From contig PBOJ01000132.1 of NCBI GenBank assembly GCA_002724315.1, positions 1 to 64,000 of the forward strand: DNA of 64,000 nt, given 5' to 3'. The notes under the pieces are model-generated. The model was not told where the DNA came from and did not search any database. It saw only the letters and a program-made list of their open reading frames with translations. A program made the position numbers and the translations under genes. Within the stretch, counting starts at the first letter, position 1, and each line of letters begins with the position of its first letter. Below, piece by piece: positions 19,020 through 26,828 of the stretch. Source of the DNA: Planctomycetaceae bacterium. Lineage in GTDB: Bacteria > Planctomycetota > Planctomycetia > Planctomycetales > Planctomycetaceae.

Positions 19020-20090
19020 TCAGGCCGCTCGTCGAGAGTGAGGGCGTCGAGCTTGCGGGCCCTGGGCTCCGGCGGCATGGCCGTCCCAAAGGTGCTCAGC
19101 GACGGAAGCGAGAACCTGGTCGGCTGCGACCATTGCCCGGAGTGCTTCAGCACCGCCTACCAGCGGGCGGCGTCCACTGGTGACACAATCGGCAAAGTGC
19201 TGCAACTCGTCGGTCAACGCGTCCGAGTCGGAGATGTCGGGTTCGTGAACCGTGATGAACTTGCCGAAGACACTTTGCTTGAGGTCATCAATGTCGGCCC
19301 CCGGCTCTGCAGCCAGTTCGAGTGGTGACGGCCCGCTCAGCAAGGCTTGCGACGGCCGGTAGGAGGTCAGGTGGCGTGTGTGCAGGTCGACGTGGACACA
19401 TCCCGAGGCAGACCACGATGTGAGGACGCGGCGTGGCTCGGGGTGCACGCGGCTGGCGGTGATGTCGGCAATACAGCCGTTGGTGAAGGCAATCCGTGCC
19501 TGGACCGAGTCTTCATGGCCCCCCATCAGGCTGACGCCGAAAGCCTGTACGGACCGGATCGGGGCGTCGACGAGTGCGAGGACGAGCTCGAGATCGTGGA
19601 TCATCAGATCGTGGACAACGCCGATGTCGGTGGATCGGAATGCGAAGGGGCTCAGGCGTTCGACCCGCAGGTATCGGGGCCGATCGATCTGTCCAAACGC
19701 GGCGGTGACGGCAGGATTGAATCGCTCGACGTGGCCCACTTGCAGGATAACGTTTCGCCTGTCGGCGAGGTCAACCAGTCGGGCTGCGTCATCAAGAGTT
19801 CCGGCGATGGGCTTCTCGACCATCACTGGCAGTCCGGCCTGCAGACAGTCTCCAGCAACGGCCAAGTGGGCCGAGGTCGGGACGGCGATGGTTACGGCGT
19901 CGACATCGCCGAGCAGGTCATGGAAGTCGGTGACATGGGCACATCCGCACGCTTCGGCGATCGATCGCCCCATCTCGACATCCTTTTCGGCGACACCGAT
20001 CAGTTCGACGGAGTCGAGAGTGGAGAGGATGCGGGCGTGGTGTCGTCCGAGGGCACCGACGCCCACGACAGCGATTTTCAGTCGAGTCAT
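19020..20090 (-). CDS. Gfo/Idh/MocA-family oxidoreductase coupled to lpxA
   Basis: 356 residues. N-terminal NAD(P)-binding Rossmann fold with GVGALG at 10-15, then AVPTSAH and VEKPIAG (the family EKP motif) near residue 92, and the C-terminal beta-sheet domain with GVVHDLMIHDLELVLAL. The start ATG overlaps the lpxA stop by 4 bp (ATGA), so the two are translationally coupled. In organisms with diamino-sugar lipid A, GnnA (an oxidoreductase that oxidises the 3-OH of UDP-GlcNAc) is encoded beside lpxA; this gene's family and position fit that role, but the partner aminotransferase GnnB is not in the window. The alternative is another nucleotide-sugar dehydrogenase. Confidence 0.85.
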   Translation of the reverse strand: MTRLKIAVVGVGALGRHHARILSTLDSVELIGVAEKDVEMGRSIAEACGCAHVTDFHDLLGDVDAVTIAVPTSAHLAVAGDCLQAGLPVMVEKPIAGTLDDAARLVDLADRRNVILQVGHVERFNPAVTAAFGQIDRPRYLRVERLSPFAFRSTDIGVVHDLMIHDLELVLALVDAPIRSVQAFGVSLMGGHEDSVQARIAFTNGCIADITASRVHPEPRRVLTSWSASGCVHVDLHTRHLTSYRPSQALLSGPSPLELAAEPGADIDDLKQSVFGKFITVHEPDISDSDALTDELQHFADCVTSGRRPLVGGAEALRAMVAADQVLASVAEHLWDGHAAGAQGPQARRPHSRRAA

Positions 20091-20974
20091 GCAGCCTGCC
20101 GTTCGTTGTGTTCGTTTCTGTCGTCGTATGCAACTCCGGCGGCCGGAGATTGCTGTTGTTGACTGCCTCCGGCGGGGTCGCGCGACCGAAGGTTGTGGCC
20201 CTGGATCTGTCGCGTGATGAATGACAGCCACTTGGTCAGTTCCAGGGGCAGCACTCCTTGGAGCTCAGACTCGAAGTGACGCTGCACGTCCTGGATCTTT
20301 TGTAGCTTCCGGAAATGCATCTTGAACGCCTGCAGGATCAGGCCCATCAGGTGTTTTGACATGCCGGCCCGCTGCATTCCGATCCTGTTGATCGTTTTCA
20401 GCTTGGGATTGTCACTGCCTGCGGCGAGCATGAAGGGGGGGATGTCGTGCGGGACGCGGCACCCGCCACTGACGAATGCCAGTGTGCCGATGGTCGAGAA
20501 GTGGTGGACAACCGAGTTGCCGGAAATGATTGCCCGGTCGTGCACGTGCACATGTCCGCCCAGCAGTACGCCGTTGACCAGGATCACGTCGTCGTGGACA
20601 TGGCAGTTGTGAGCGACGTGTGAATTGGCCATCAGCAGGTTTCGGTGACCAATTCGGGTCGTCCCGTCTTCTTTTTCGGCACCGCGGTCGACGGTGACTC
20701 CTGCGCGAAACACGTTGTCGTTGCCGATGAGTACCCGCGTGTCGGAATCCTCAAAGCTCTTGTCCTGAGGGTCGCCGCCGATCACGCAGTGAGGCAGGAA
20801 ACGGTTGTTGCGGCCGATTTCGGTGTTGCCCGTCAATACGACATGGCTGTCCAGGCAGGTGTCTTCGTCAATTCGGACTCCCGGCCCCACAAGACAGAAC
20901 GGGCCTACGGTGATGTTGGCCCCCAGTTCCGCAGTTGGGTCGACCTGGGCCAGGGGGGAGATATTGGCTGGCAT
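20087..20974 (-). CDS. lpxA: UDP-N-acetylglucosamine acyltransferase LpxA
   Basis: 295 residues from ATG 20974, about 30 longer than E. coli LpxA. Left-handed beta-helix built of hexapeptide repeats from residue 7 to about 180; the catalytic-His region reads MANSHVAHNCHVHDD, followed by HHFSTIGTLAFVSGGCRVPHDIPPFMLAAG and the NRIGMQRAGM helix typical of LpxA rather than LpxD. Transfers a 3-hydroxyacyl chain from ACP to the UDP-sugar in the first step of lipid A synthesis. The final 40 residues form a Gln/Ser/Arg-rich tail, not part of the usual fold. Gene lies 34 bp downstream of lpxC and overlaps the oxidoreductase by 4 bp. Confidence 0.95.
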   Translation of the reverse strand: MPANISPLAQVDPTAELGANITVGPFCLVGPGVRIDEDTCLDSHVVLTGNTEIGRNNRFLPHCVIGGDPQDKSFEDSDTRVLIGNDNVFRAGVTVDRGAEKEDGTTRIGHRNLLMANSHVAHNCHVHDDVILVNGVLLGGHVHVHDRAIISGNSVVHHFSTIGTLAFVSGGCRVPHDIPPFMLAAGSDNPKLKTINRIGMQRAGMSKHLMGLILQAFKMHFRKLQKIQDVQRHFESELQGVLPLELTKWLSFITRQIQGHNLRSRDPAGGSQQQQSPAAGVAYDDRNEHNERQAA

Positions 20975-21008
20975 GGCGATGGGCGTGGCTGGAGAAGGGG
21001 ATGGGGGG

Positions 21009-21962
21009 TCAGGCGGCGTGAGCCGCCACGGGGGCGACGTGGCAGTGCTGGAGGATTGCGGCGGTGGCGTCGTGGTTGTCGGTGTGACCACTGCGACAGG
21101 CATCAATGTGGCCCCAGAGATCGGCACCGAGCAGGGCAAAGTCGCCGATGCAATCCAGGATCTTGTGTCGGGCACATTCGTCGGGGAACAGAAGGTGGTT
21201 GTCGATGGGGCCGTCTTGGCCGAAAACCAGCAGGTCCTGGTGGGTGAGTCCCTGTCCGAGTCCCTGGTTTTGCAGGGCTTCGACTTCGCTGTCGAGCACG
21301 AAAGTGCGGCAGCCGGCAATGTGGGTCGCAAAGTCGGTGGGGTTGGCCAGAAAAGTCCGGTTCTGGGGGCGTATCGGCGAGTCGGGCCCATAGTCGAGGT
21401 GATAACTGATGGCCAGGCCGGGTTGGGCCAAGGGGCGAAGTGTGATCTGTTTTTCAGCGGTGCCGACTGACATTACACGATCAATGATCAGGCACGGTCG
21501 CGGTACGCCTTGGTCAATGCGTCCTGCTTCGAGGATTGCCTCGACAACCGGACGGCACGATCCGTCGAATCCCGGCGGCTCGGGAGCGTTCAGGGTTACC
21601 AAGCAGTTGTCGATCTGCAGGCCGGCAAGTGCTGCGAGAACGTGTTCAATCAGTTCGATGACCACTCCGTTTCGGCCGATGGCGGTGCGACGCTGCCGGG
21701 GAAGAACGGAGGCCCGTGTGGCCGGAACCGGCGGCGTGCCGGGGCAGTCAAGCCGCTGAAAGGCCACGCCGAAGTCTGGCGCGGCCGGGTGCAGAGACAG
21801 TTCCACCCGGCCCCCGGTCACGAATCCGACTCCGTGACAAGTGACCGAGCGTCCGAGCGTGTGTTGGGAGCGACCGGGGCGCTGTGGCAAAGACGCCAGG
21901 TTGTCTCGGGCGTAGGCAGGCATGCGGGACTGTGTCAGGCGGAGGTGGTTAGGAACGGCCAT
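21009..21962 (-). CDS. lpxC: UDP-3-O-acyl-N-acetylglucosamine deacetylase LpxC
   Basis: 317 residues from ATG 21962; ATG 21974 (4 more residues) and ATG 21923 (304 residues, matching the E. coli length of 305) are alternatives. Zinc amidase of the committed step of lipid A synthesis. The Glu-His of IEHVLAAL, His and Asp of HKILDCIGDFALLG and the general-acid His in RSGHTDNHD are all present, as is PEPPGFDGS. It is a free-standing LpxC without the FabZ domain fused in some phyla. A stable hairpin lies immediately upstream of the chosen start. Sits between ompH/skp and lpxA. Confidence 0.94.
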   Translation of the reverse strand: MAVPNHLRLTQSRMPAYARDNLASLPQRPGRSQHTLGRSVTCHGVGFVTGGRVELSLHPAAPDFGVAFQRLDCPGTPPVPATRASVLPRQRRTAIGRNGVVIELIEHVLAALAGLQIDNCLVTLNAPEPPGFDGSCRPVVEAILEAGRIDQGVPRPCLIIDRVMSVGTAEKQITLRPLAQPGLAISYHLDYGPDSPIRPQNRTFLANPTDFATHIAGCRTFVLDSEVEALQNQGLGQGLTHQDLLVFGQDGPIDNHLLFPDECARHKILDCIGDFALLGADLWGHIDACRSGHTDNHDATAAILQHCHVAPVAAHAA

Positions 21963-22003
21963 GACGCCGATCATCCCGTGTTATTCACGGAGTGATCGGC
22001 GTC
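21963..22003 (-). promoter_or_regulatory. Stable hairpin directly upstream of lpxC
   Basis: Eleven perfectly complementary bases at 21963-21973 and 21993-22003, then (in the minus-strand RNA) one mismatch, one G-U pair and five further pairs, closing a 5-nt loop (AAUAA). No U-run follows, so it is not a typical terminator. Its 3' arm ends one base before the lpxC ATG at 21962, so it could occlude the ribosome site, cap the skp-lpxC intergenic RNA, or bind a regulator. Confidence 0.55.
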
Positions 22004-22043
22004 TGGGGCCGTCGCGACAAGGACCCAACACCAGGAAGCAGGA

Positions 22044-22700
22044 TTACTGTTTCTTGGTCTTGGTGGCGCTGGCCGGTTGGTTGCGGGTCGTGCGCGGGGC
22101 AGGAGATTGTTTGAGATACTGCTTGTTGAGGTATTCGATCACCGGTTGGGTGATGTCATCTTCAGTGCGGTAATAGACGACTTGCCGCTGCAGTTGTCCC
22201 ACGACATTGTTGGGGGTTGCCGCGTCGGAGGCCGCACCGTTGAAGCGAAGGACCAGCGTGTAGCCCCAGGCATCGGCAGCTCGTTTGACGACACCCTTGA
22301 TCTCGCCGTGGATCGTTTTGAGCAGTTGGGCTTCGCGTCTCAGGATCCGCGTTCGTTCGGCCTTCTTGAACGAGTTGAATTCGGCCTCGACCTTCAGGCC
22401 CTGTTTTTCCAGTTCGACGGCCTTGGGGCTCCCCTGCTGAATATTGGGAGAGTTGAGTTTGTCCTTGATCGTTTTCATCTGTTTGACCATCGCCGTTCGC
22501 TGAGTTTCGCTCTTGGCGATCTCGGCTTTGATCTCCGACCGAAGGGCATCGACCTTCTTGTACTCTTTGAGTACGCGGCTGATGTCGATCAATGCGACCT
22601 TGTGGGGGATCGAGGAGGCGGCCGTTCCCTGCGCGAATGCAGTGGATGTCGGGCCGGCCAGCAGCATGGCGGCGACAAGGAGAGAAGCGAGTCTAGTCAC
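22044..22700 (-). CDS. OmpH/Skp-family periplasmic chaperone
   Basis: 218 residues from GTG 22700, with AAGGAG 10 nt upstream. Signal peptide residues 1-23 (cleavage after AFA). The mature part begins with the Skp signature VALIDISRVLKEYKKVDAL, followed by a long charged alpha-helical hairpin (about 45-125) and a return to the beta-domain with YTLVLRFNG. Skp-like proteins hold unfolded outer-membrane proteins in the periplasm. The C-terminal tail after about 195 is Pro/Thr/Lys-rich and likely disordered. Position just before lpxC matches the skp-lpx order of many diderms, though lpxD and fabZ are absent. Confidence 0.88.
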   Translation of the reverse strand: MTRLASLLVAAMLLAGPTSTAFAQGTAASSIPHKVALIDISRVLKEYKKVDALRSEIKAEIAKSETQRTAMVKQMKTIKDKLNSPNIQQGSPKAVELEKQGLKVEAEFNSFKKAERTRILRREAQLLKTIHGEIKGVVKRAADAWGYTLVLRFNGAASDAATPNNVVGQLQRQVVYYRTEDDITQPVIEYLNKQYLKQSPAPRTTRNQPASATKTKKQ

Positions 22701-23000
22701 GGCTGAGACACTCCTTTAGTTGGCAGTGCCTGAATGCAGCGGTGGCCGGAAGACAAGGGGTGGCTTCCATGCCACTGACCGGATCAGGCGAGTCCATTCG
22801 TTGTGTAACGCGAGGGGTATATGGCAAAACCGGGCGAACACGTCAATACGAGTGTTCTGCGGATTGCCTCCTGCCAGCTAGGATCGGTTGGTCTTGCCCG
22901 GCCTCTGAATGCCAATTACGCAAATTTGGCAATTTGGGCTGACTTTTTCGGATGCGTGGGGCGTGACGGGTGGCGGGCGGGCACGGGTGGATGACGTGGG
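22701..23000. other. 300-bp intergenic region upstream of ompH/skp
   Basis: Contains the putative ompH promoter (22818-22846) and an AT-rich patch at 22909-22935 with a short inverted repeat (TGCCAA/TTGGCA, 10-nt loop) that may end the minus-strand methyltransferase transcript. No open frame here looks protein-coding. Confidence 0.5.
22818..22846 (-). promoter_or_regulatory. Possible sigma-70 promoter for ompH-lpxC-lpxA
   Basis: On the minus strand TTGACG (22841-22846), 17-bp spacer, CATATA (22818-22823), with an overlapping TATACC. Predicts a leader of about 110 nt before the GTG at 22700. Confidence 0.4.
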
Positions 23001-23816
23001 TCAACCATCGGGTGTCCAAAGCGGAGATTCTGCTTGCGTTTCAGCTCGGTCCCGGCGTCGGGCTTTGAGCCGAACGTAGGGAGGGAGAAAACGGCCACGG
23101 TGCCGGAAGTCTCCGGGCTTTGCCGAACGGCTGGCTCGAAGCGGTTCGCGGAGATCCTCGATGACGAAGCCGGCCGTGCAGAGTGTCCCGACCAGGTGTT
23201 CCCACCGATGCAGGTATTCGACGGTTCCCTCTTCCCGATAGGATCGGTCGGGCACTTCTGGCAGCGGGCCTTCGTGGTAGTATTCCACGGCAACCACGTA
23301 CCGATCTCGTCGATCTCGGTGCGAGACCTGCAGGCTGGCCGGCTGCTTGTGTTGGCTCACGTAGAGTCCACCATCGCGGAGCACACGTGCGACCTCGGTG
23401 AAGACCGGGTCAAGGGAGGCGACATAACAGGTGCTGACCGGTTGGTGGACGATGTCGAAGGCCTGGTCCCTCAGGTCCGACAGATTGTCCATTGATGCCT
23501 GGATCACTTCGACGGAGAGGCCACGTCTCCGGGATTCACGGACATCAATGGCGAGCATCTGGTCGCTGAGATCAACGACAGTGACACGCGCGCCGGCGGC
23601 GGCATAGAGGATAGATTGCCAGCCGCCCCCCGCCGCCAGGCAGAGGACGTCCAGGCCGTCCACAGTTGCCGGCAACCAGCCTCGACCGTCAAGCACCTCC
23701 AGTGGCTTGGCGATCTCCTCATCAGTGGCCACGCGAGCGAACTGGCTGCCCTTTTGGACCATCCGGTTCCACGCCGCCTTGTTGTGACGCAGAAAGTCAG
23801 GTTCTGGGGAAGACAT
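23001..23816 (-). CDS. Class I SAM-dependent methyltransferase
   Basis: 271 residues. SAM-binding motif I is LCLAAGGGWQ with AAGGGWQ at 61-67, motif II VDLSDQM at 81-87, and a FDIVHQPVSTCYV motif IV region. The N-terminal EPDFLRHNKAAWNRMVQKGSQF is typical of a subgroup of stand-alone methyltransferases found across bacteria. No substrate-specific feature is visible. Located 18 bp downstream of the 386-residue hypothetical protein gene, probably on the same transcript. Confidence 0.87.
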   Translation of the reverse strand: MSSPEPDFLRHNKAAWNRMVQKGSQFARVATDEEIAKPLEVLDGRGWLPATVDGLDVLCLAAGGGWQSILYAAAGARVTVVDLSDQMLAIDVRESRRRGLSVEVIQASMDNLSDLRDQAFDIVHQPVSTCYVASLDPVFTEVARVLRDGGLYVSQHKQPASLQVSHRDRRDRYVVAVEYYHEGPLPEVPDRSYREEGTVEYLHRWEHLVGTLCTAGFVIEDLREPLRASRSAKPGDFRHRGRFLPPYVRLKARRRDRAETQAESPLWTPDG

Positions 23817-23834
23817 GGCGGGGCCGTCGGCAAA

Positions 23835-24995
23835 TCAGTCGGCGGGGGTGCCGATGAGAGCTCCGGCCCAGGTGACCAGGTCACCGTTGCTGCGAGCGGT
23901 GTCTCGCAGCAGGTCGAGACGTCCAGCGACCTGGCAGAACTCGGCAAAGCTGAATCCGGTCGATTCGTCGAGATTGGCCAGGTGCGTGACGGCCAGTTCG
24001 ACGGCCTGATCCATCTGGCCGATCCGTCGCAGCAGGTCGACCACCACATAGGCGATCATCTGCTTGTCTTCCTCGTCTGGCTCGGATTCGAGTTGGGCCT
24101 GGAAGTACCCGACTGCCTCGTTGCGGCCGTCATCGAGCAGGGCTCTGAAGAAGTGGCCGTGTGCGGTGTAGAAGTCTCCGAAGGGAGCCTCACCGGGGTA
24201 GCGGAATTGTTCGTCGAGTCTCGCGCCGTATTCGGCCAGTTCCAGTGCCCGTGACAATTCGGGGCTGTCCGGTTCCAGTGAGCGGGCGAAGCGGACGACC
24301 GCACTGAGGTGTGAGACGTCAATATGGTAGTTGCCCTCGGCAAACAGCCAGTCACGGTCTCCGGAAATCAGCTCGCGGAGATTTTCCGACGGCTCGATCA
24401 TCGGCAACCGTTGAGCGATCTCGGCGTTGAGCGTGTGACAGAGGTCGCCATAGAGCTGGTTGACCAGCAGTTGGGCTGACGCGAGACGGTCGTCGGGTGG
24501 CAATTGCATGATCTGCTGATCGAGGGCGGTGATCGTGTTGCAGGTGCCGTGCGAGTTGAGCATCAGCTCAAGACCCTTGACCGGATGGGCGCCCTCGTAA
24601 AGGGCCACGTTGATCAGTTCCTCGGTTCTCTCGTAATCCTCGCTGTTGGCCGAGAGGCCGTCGAGAGCTTCGCGAACCGGTCCGGGTTCTTGGATGGTCT
24701 GGAAGTAGACCCACGCATCCCCAATCCGGCCGTCTTCCAGCAACATGCCGCCGACCTGTCGGGCCGAGTCCACGTAGTGCTTCTCAAAGCCGGTTCGCTG
24801 GTCGTCGGGAACGTCATCAAACGACGTGGGGCGGATCAGGGGCAGGCCAAGTTCCAGTTTCTTCTGCATCAGCAGGACGTCGAAGAGCCGGTGGTAGTTC
24901 TGCTCGTTGGTCAACACGGTGGCCAATTCCTGCAGGGCGGCCTGGGAACCGTCAGTTTTCTGGAGTTCTTCCAGCGTCGTGAATGTGTCGCTCAT
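23835..24995 (-). CDS. Conserved-looking helical protein of unknown function
   Basis: 386 residues, no signal peptide, no membrane helix, acidic. The sequence is almost entirely alpha-helical with helix pairs reminiscent of TPR solenoids (for example WVYFQTIQEPGPVREAL near 95 and VVDLLRRIGQMDQAVELAVTHL near 320), but I recognise no named family. Codon use and composition match neighbours. Upstream of the methyltransferase by 18 bp and 132 bp downstream of another unrecognised gene. Possibly a cytoplasmic scaffold or adaptor. Confidence 0.8.
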   Translation of the reverse strand: MSDTFTTLEELQKTDGSQAALQELATVLTNEQNYHRLFDVLLMQKKLELGLPLIRPTSFDDVPDDQRTGFEKHYVDSARQVGGMLLEDGRIGDAWVYFQTIQEPGPVREALDGLSANSEDYERTEELINVALYEGAHPVKGLELMLNSHGTCNTITALDQQIMQLPPDDRLASAQLLVNQLYGDLCHTLNAEIAQRLPMIEPSENLRELISGDRDWLFAEGNYHIDVSHLSAVVRFARSLEPDSPELSRALELAEYGARLDEQFRYPGEAPFGDFYTAHGHFFRALLDDGRNEAVGYFQAQLESEPDEEDKQMIAYVVVDLLRRIGQMDQAVELAVTHLANLDESTGFSFAEFCQVAGRLDLLRDTARSNGDLVTWAGALIGTPAD

Positions 24996-25127
24996 CGGTG
25001 CATGTGTCCTGGGGTAGTCGGGCCACGCTGGCCTGTTGGAGATCAGTTCTGGCGGTTCTGCTGGAGCCGCCGGGCCGTGACGCCATTATGCAGGCCACTC
25101 CAACAGGGGGGAAGTGCCCGGGCCGGA

Positions 25128-26822
25128 CTACTCGACCATCACCAGCGGAGAAAAGTCATCGCCGGGCCGCAGCAGGCCGAAGAAAGACTCGTGAAGTGTG
25201 TGCTGGCCGATGACCGAACGTGGGACAGATGTTTCGGCCAGGCTTCGGTAGAGAACGAGTTGCAACTCCCCGATTCGAAGCCGGTAGGCTGCCGCGCGGC
25301 TCGGCGAAACGATCTTGCGGTCCTCGGTGACCGTGAGGGGATTCCACTCGGCCTTGCGGCGACGGCGGTCAGCGGCGAGATCGACAACCAGGGGGAGGAA
25401 CAACCCGGGGCCTCGGCCGACGTGGTTCCACGAGAGGTGGCTGTCGTGGCACGTGAGGGAAGACGGGCCCGGTGATAGCAGCGGGTCGTCGGGGAGTGCC
25501 AGAGGGACAACGCGAGCGGAGATGCCTCGACTTTTGAGTCGCTGGTCCCGCTGTCCGTTTCGGACGGCGCCGGTGGTGATGCCCTGGGCCAGCGGCAGAG
25601 AGGATCGACAGGAAATCGGCTGGTCTGCCGAGGGCTGGGCAGGGGTGAGGATCGCGTCGGCCAGCACCAGCAAGTGTTCGGCTCGGGAGAGCAGGATGTG
25701 TCGGTCGACGCGACGTCCGTCACCGGCATGGGCTTGCAGTTCGATGTAGTCGGCGTCGTTGTCACTTTGCCAGCAGACGCAGTCCCATTGGTCGAGATGC
25801 CAGTTGTGCTGTCCCGAAGTGACTTCGAGTGACCATTCGCCACACAGCAGGGTGCGGTCGCCGATCGAGATGTCGAGCCGGGGAAGAGGACCGTCATGGG
25901 CGACAACGACAGACGGTGCGGCCGCGGATGTTGTGTCCCGCAGGACCGCAACACGTGCCCGGTCGGATTGGGTGACTGTCGGGGGGGCGTCACCGCCAAT
26001 CAACTGGTTGGCAGATTCGAGCAGGGAACGGAGACTGCGAGCGGGGCGGTTGGACATCGCCAGGCGGTCACCGTGTCGCAACAGAGGCGTGACCCATCGG
26101 ACCAGTTTTGCGAATCGTGCTGAAGATGTCTTGGTCCACAGTTTCTCGCCCAGTTGTTGGCTCCACCATCCAGCCCGCACCAGCCCGCCCAGCCATTCGG
26201 GCAATTCGGGCAGCGTTTCGGCCAGCGGTGTTCCGTCGTCGTCGGTCCGTGTGAGAAGTTCTTCCCGCAGGGCCATTTGGCCGTCGCGGCGGAGTTGAGA
26301 AGTTCCCTTCAATGGGGACAGCAGCAAGCCCGCGGTATAGGCGAGTTCGGCCGAGAGGGGGCGGGAGGAGGTGAGCTCGATGCACCGACGCCATGCGGAG
26401 AGCCACTGGGCGTTGCGCCGGGGTGGTGGCTTCCGGGTCAGCAGTGCCAGTGAAGCCAGGAGGTCTCCGTCGGTGGCGTTGGCATCGAGCTGAATGATGG
26501 TGGGCAAAGGGAAACGGTTGTGCGAGCGACTGGCGATTACCGGCCGGTCAGATGTGTTCTGCGAAAAGGCCGTTCGCCAAGCCGAGGTGAGCGAGGCGTC
26601 GGCGGGAGTCCATTCAAAAGCCCGTTCCGGTTGCGGTGGGACGCCGCTGCGCGTTCTCGTGCCGAACAGTGTGGTCCAGGTGGATATGAAGCCGTCCTGG
26701 TCGCCACTGGCGGCTGTCCGCCGAAGTTTCTTGGACGTGCCGCGATCAAAACGGAGGCTGGCCAGGTACTCGGAGTTGGGGGGCTGGTCGGGTGCGACGG
26801 TGGTAGGGGGGTGGATCGTCAT
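25128..26822 (-). CDS. Unrecognised protein, possible heparinase-like beta-sandwich
   Basis: 564 residues, no signal peptide. The first ~270 residues are helical (WLSAWRRCIELTSSRPLSAELAYTAGL, LVRWVTPLLRHGDRL), the second half is rich in beta-strand with many Trp/His/Asp (IGDRTLLCGEWSLEV, HNWHLDQWDCVCW, SHLSWNHVGRGPGLFLPLVVDL). This alpha-then-beta plan recalls heparinase II/III-like proteins, but I see no diagnostic catalytic motif, so no function is assigned. It starts 6 bp after the amidohydrolase stop and so belongs to the mqn operon. Confidence 0.75.
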   Translation of the reverse strand: MTIHPPTTVAPDQPPNSEYLASLRFDRGTSKKLRRTAASGDQDGFISTWTTLFGTRTRSGVPPQPERAFEWTPADASLTSAWRTAFSQNTSDRPVIASRSHNRFPLPTIIQLDANATDGDLLASLALLTRKPPPRRNAQWLSAWRRCIELTSSRPLSAELAYTAGLLLSPLKGTSQLRRDGQMALREELLTRTDDDGTPLAETLPELPEWLGGLVRAGWWSQQLGEKLWTKTSSARFAKLVRWVTPLLRHGDRLAMSNRPARSLRSLLESANQLIGGDAPPTVTQSDRARVAVLRDTTSAAAPSVVVAHDGPLPRLDISIGDRTLLCGEWSLEVTSGQHNWHLDQWDCVCWQSDNDADYIELQAHAGDGRRVDRHILLSRAEHLLVLADAILTPAQPSADQPISCRSSLPLAQGITTGAVRNGQRDQRLKSRGISARVVPLALPDDPLLSPGPSSLTCHDSHLSWNHVGRGPGLFLPLVVDLAADRRRRKAEWNPLTVTEDRKIVSPSRAAAYRLRIGELQLVLYRSLAETSVPRSVIGQHTLHESFFGLLRPGDDFSPLVMVE

Positions 26823-26828
26823 CGGTTG

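Noticed and set aside
19347-20162. Plus-strand open frame opposite the oxidoreductase
   Set aside because: Shadow; oxidoreductase on the minus strand has the Rossmann and EKP motifs.
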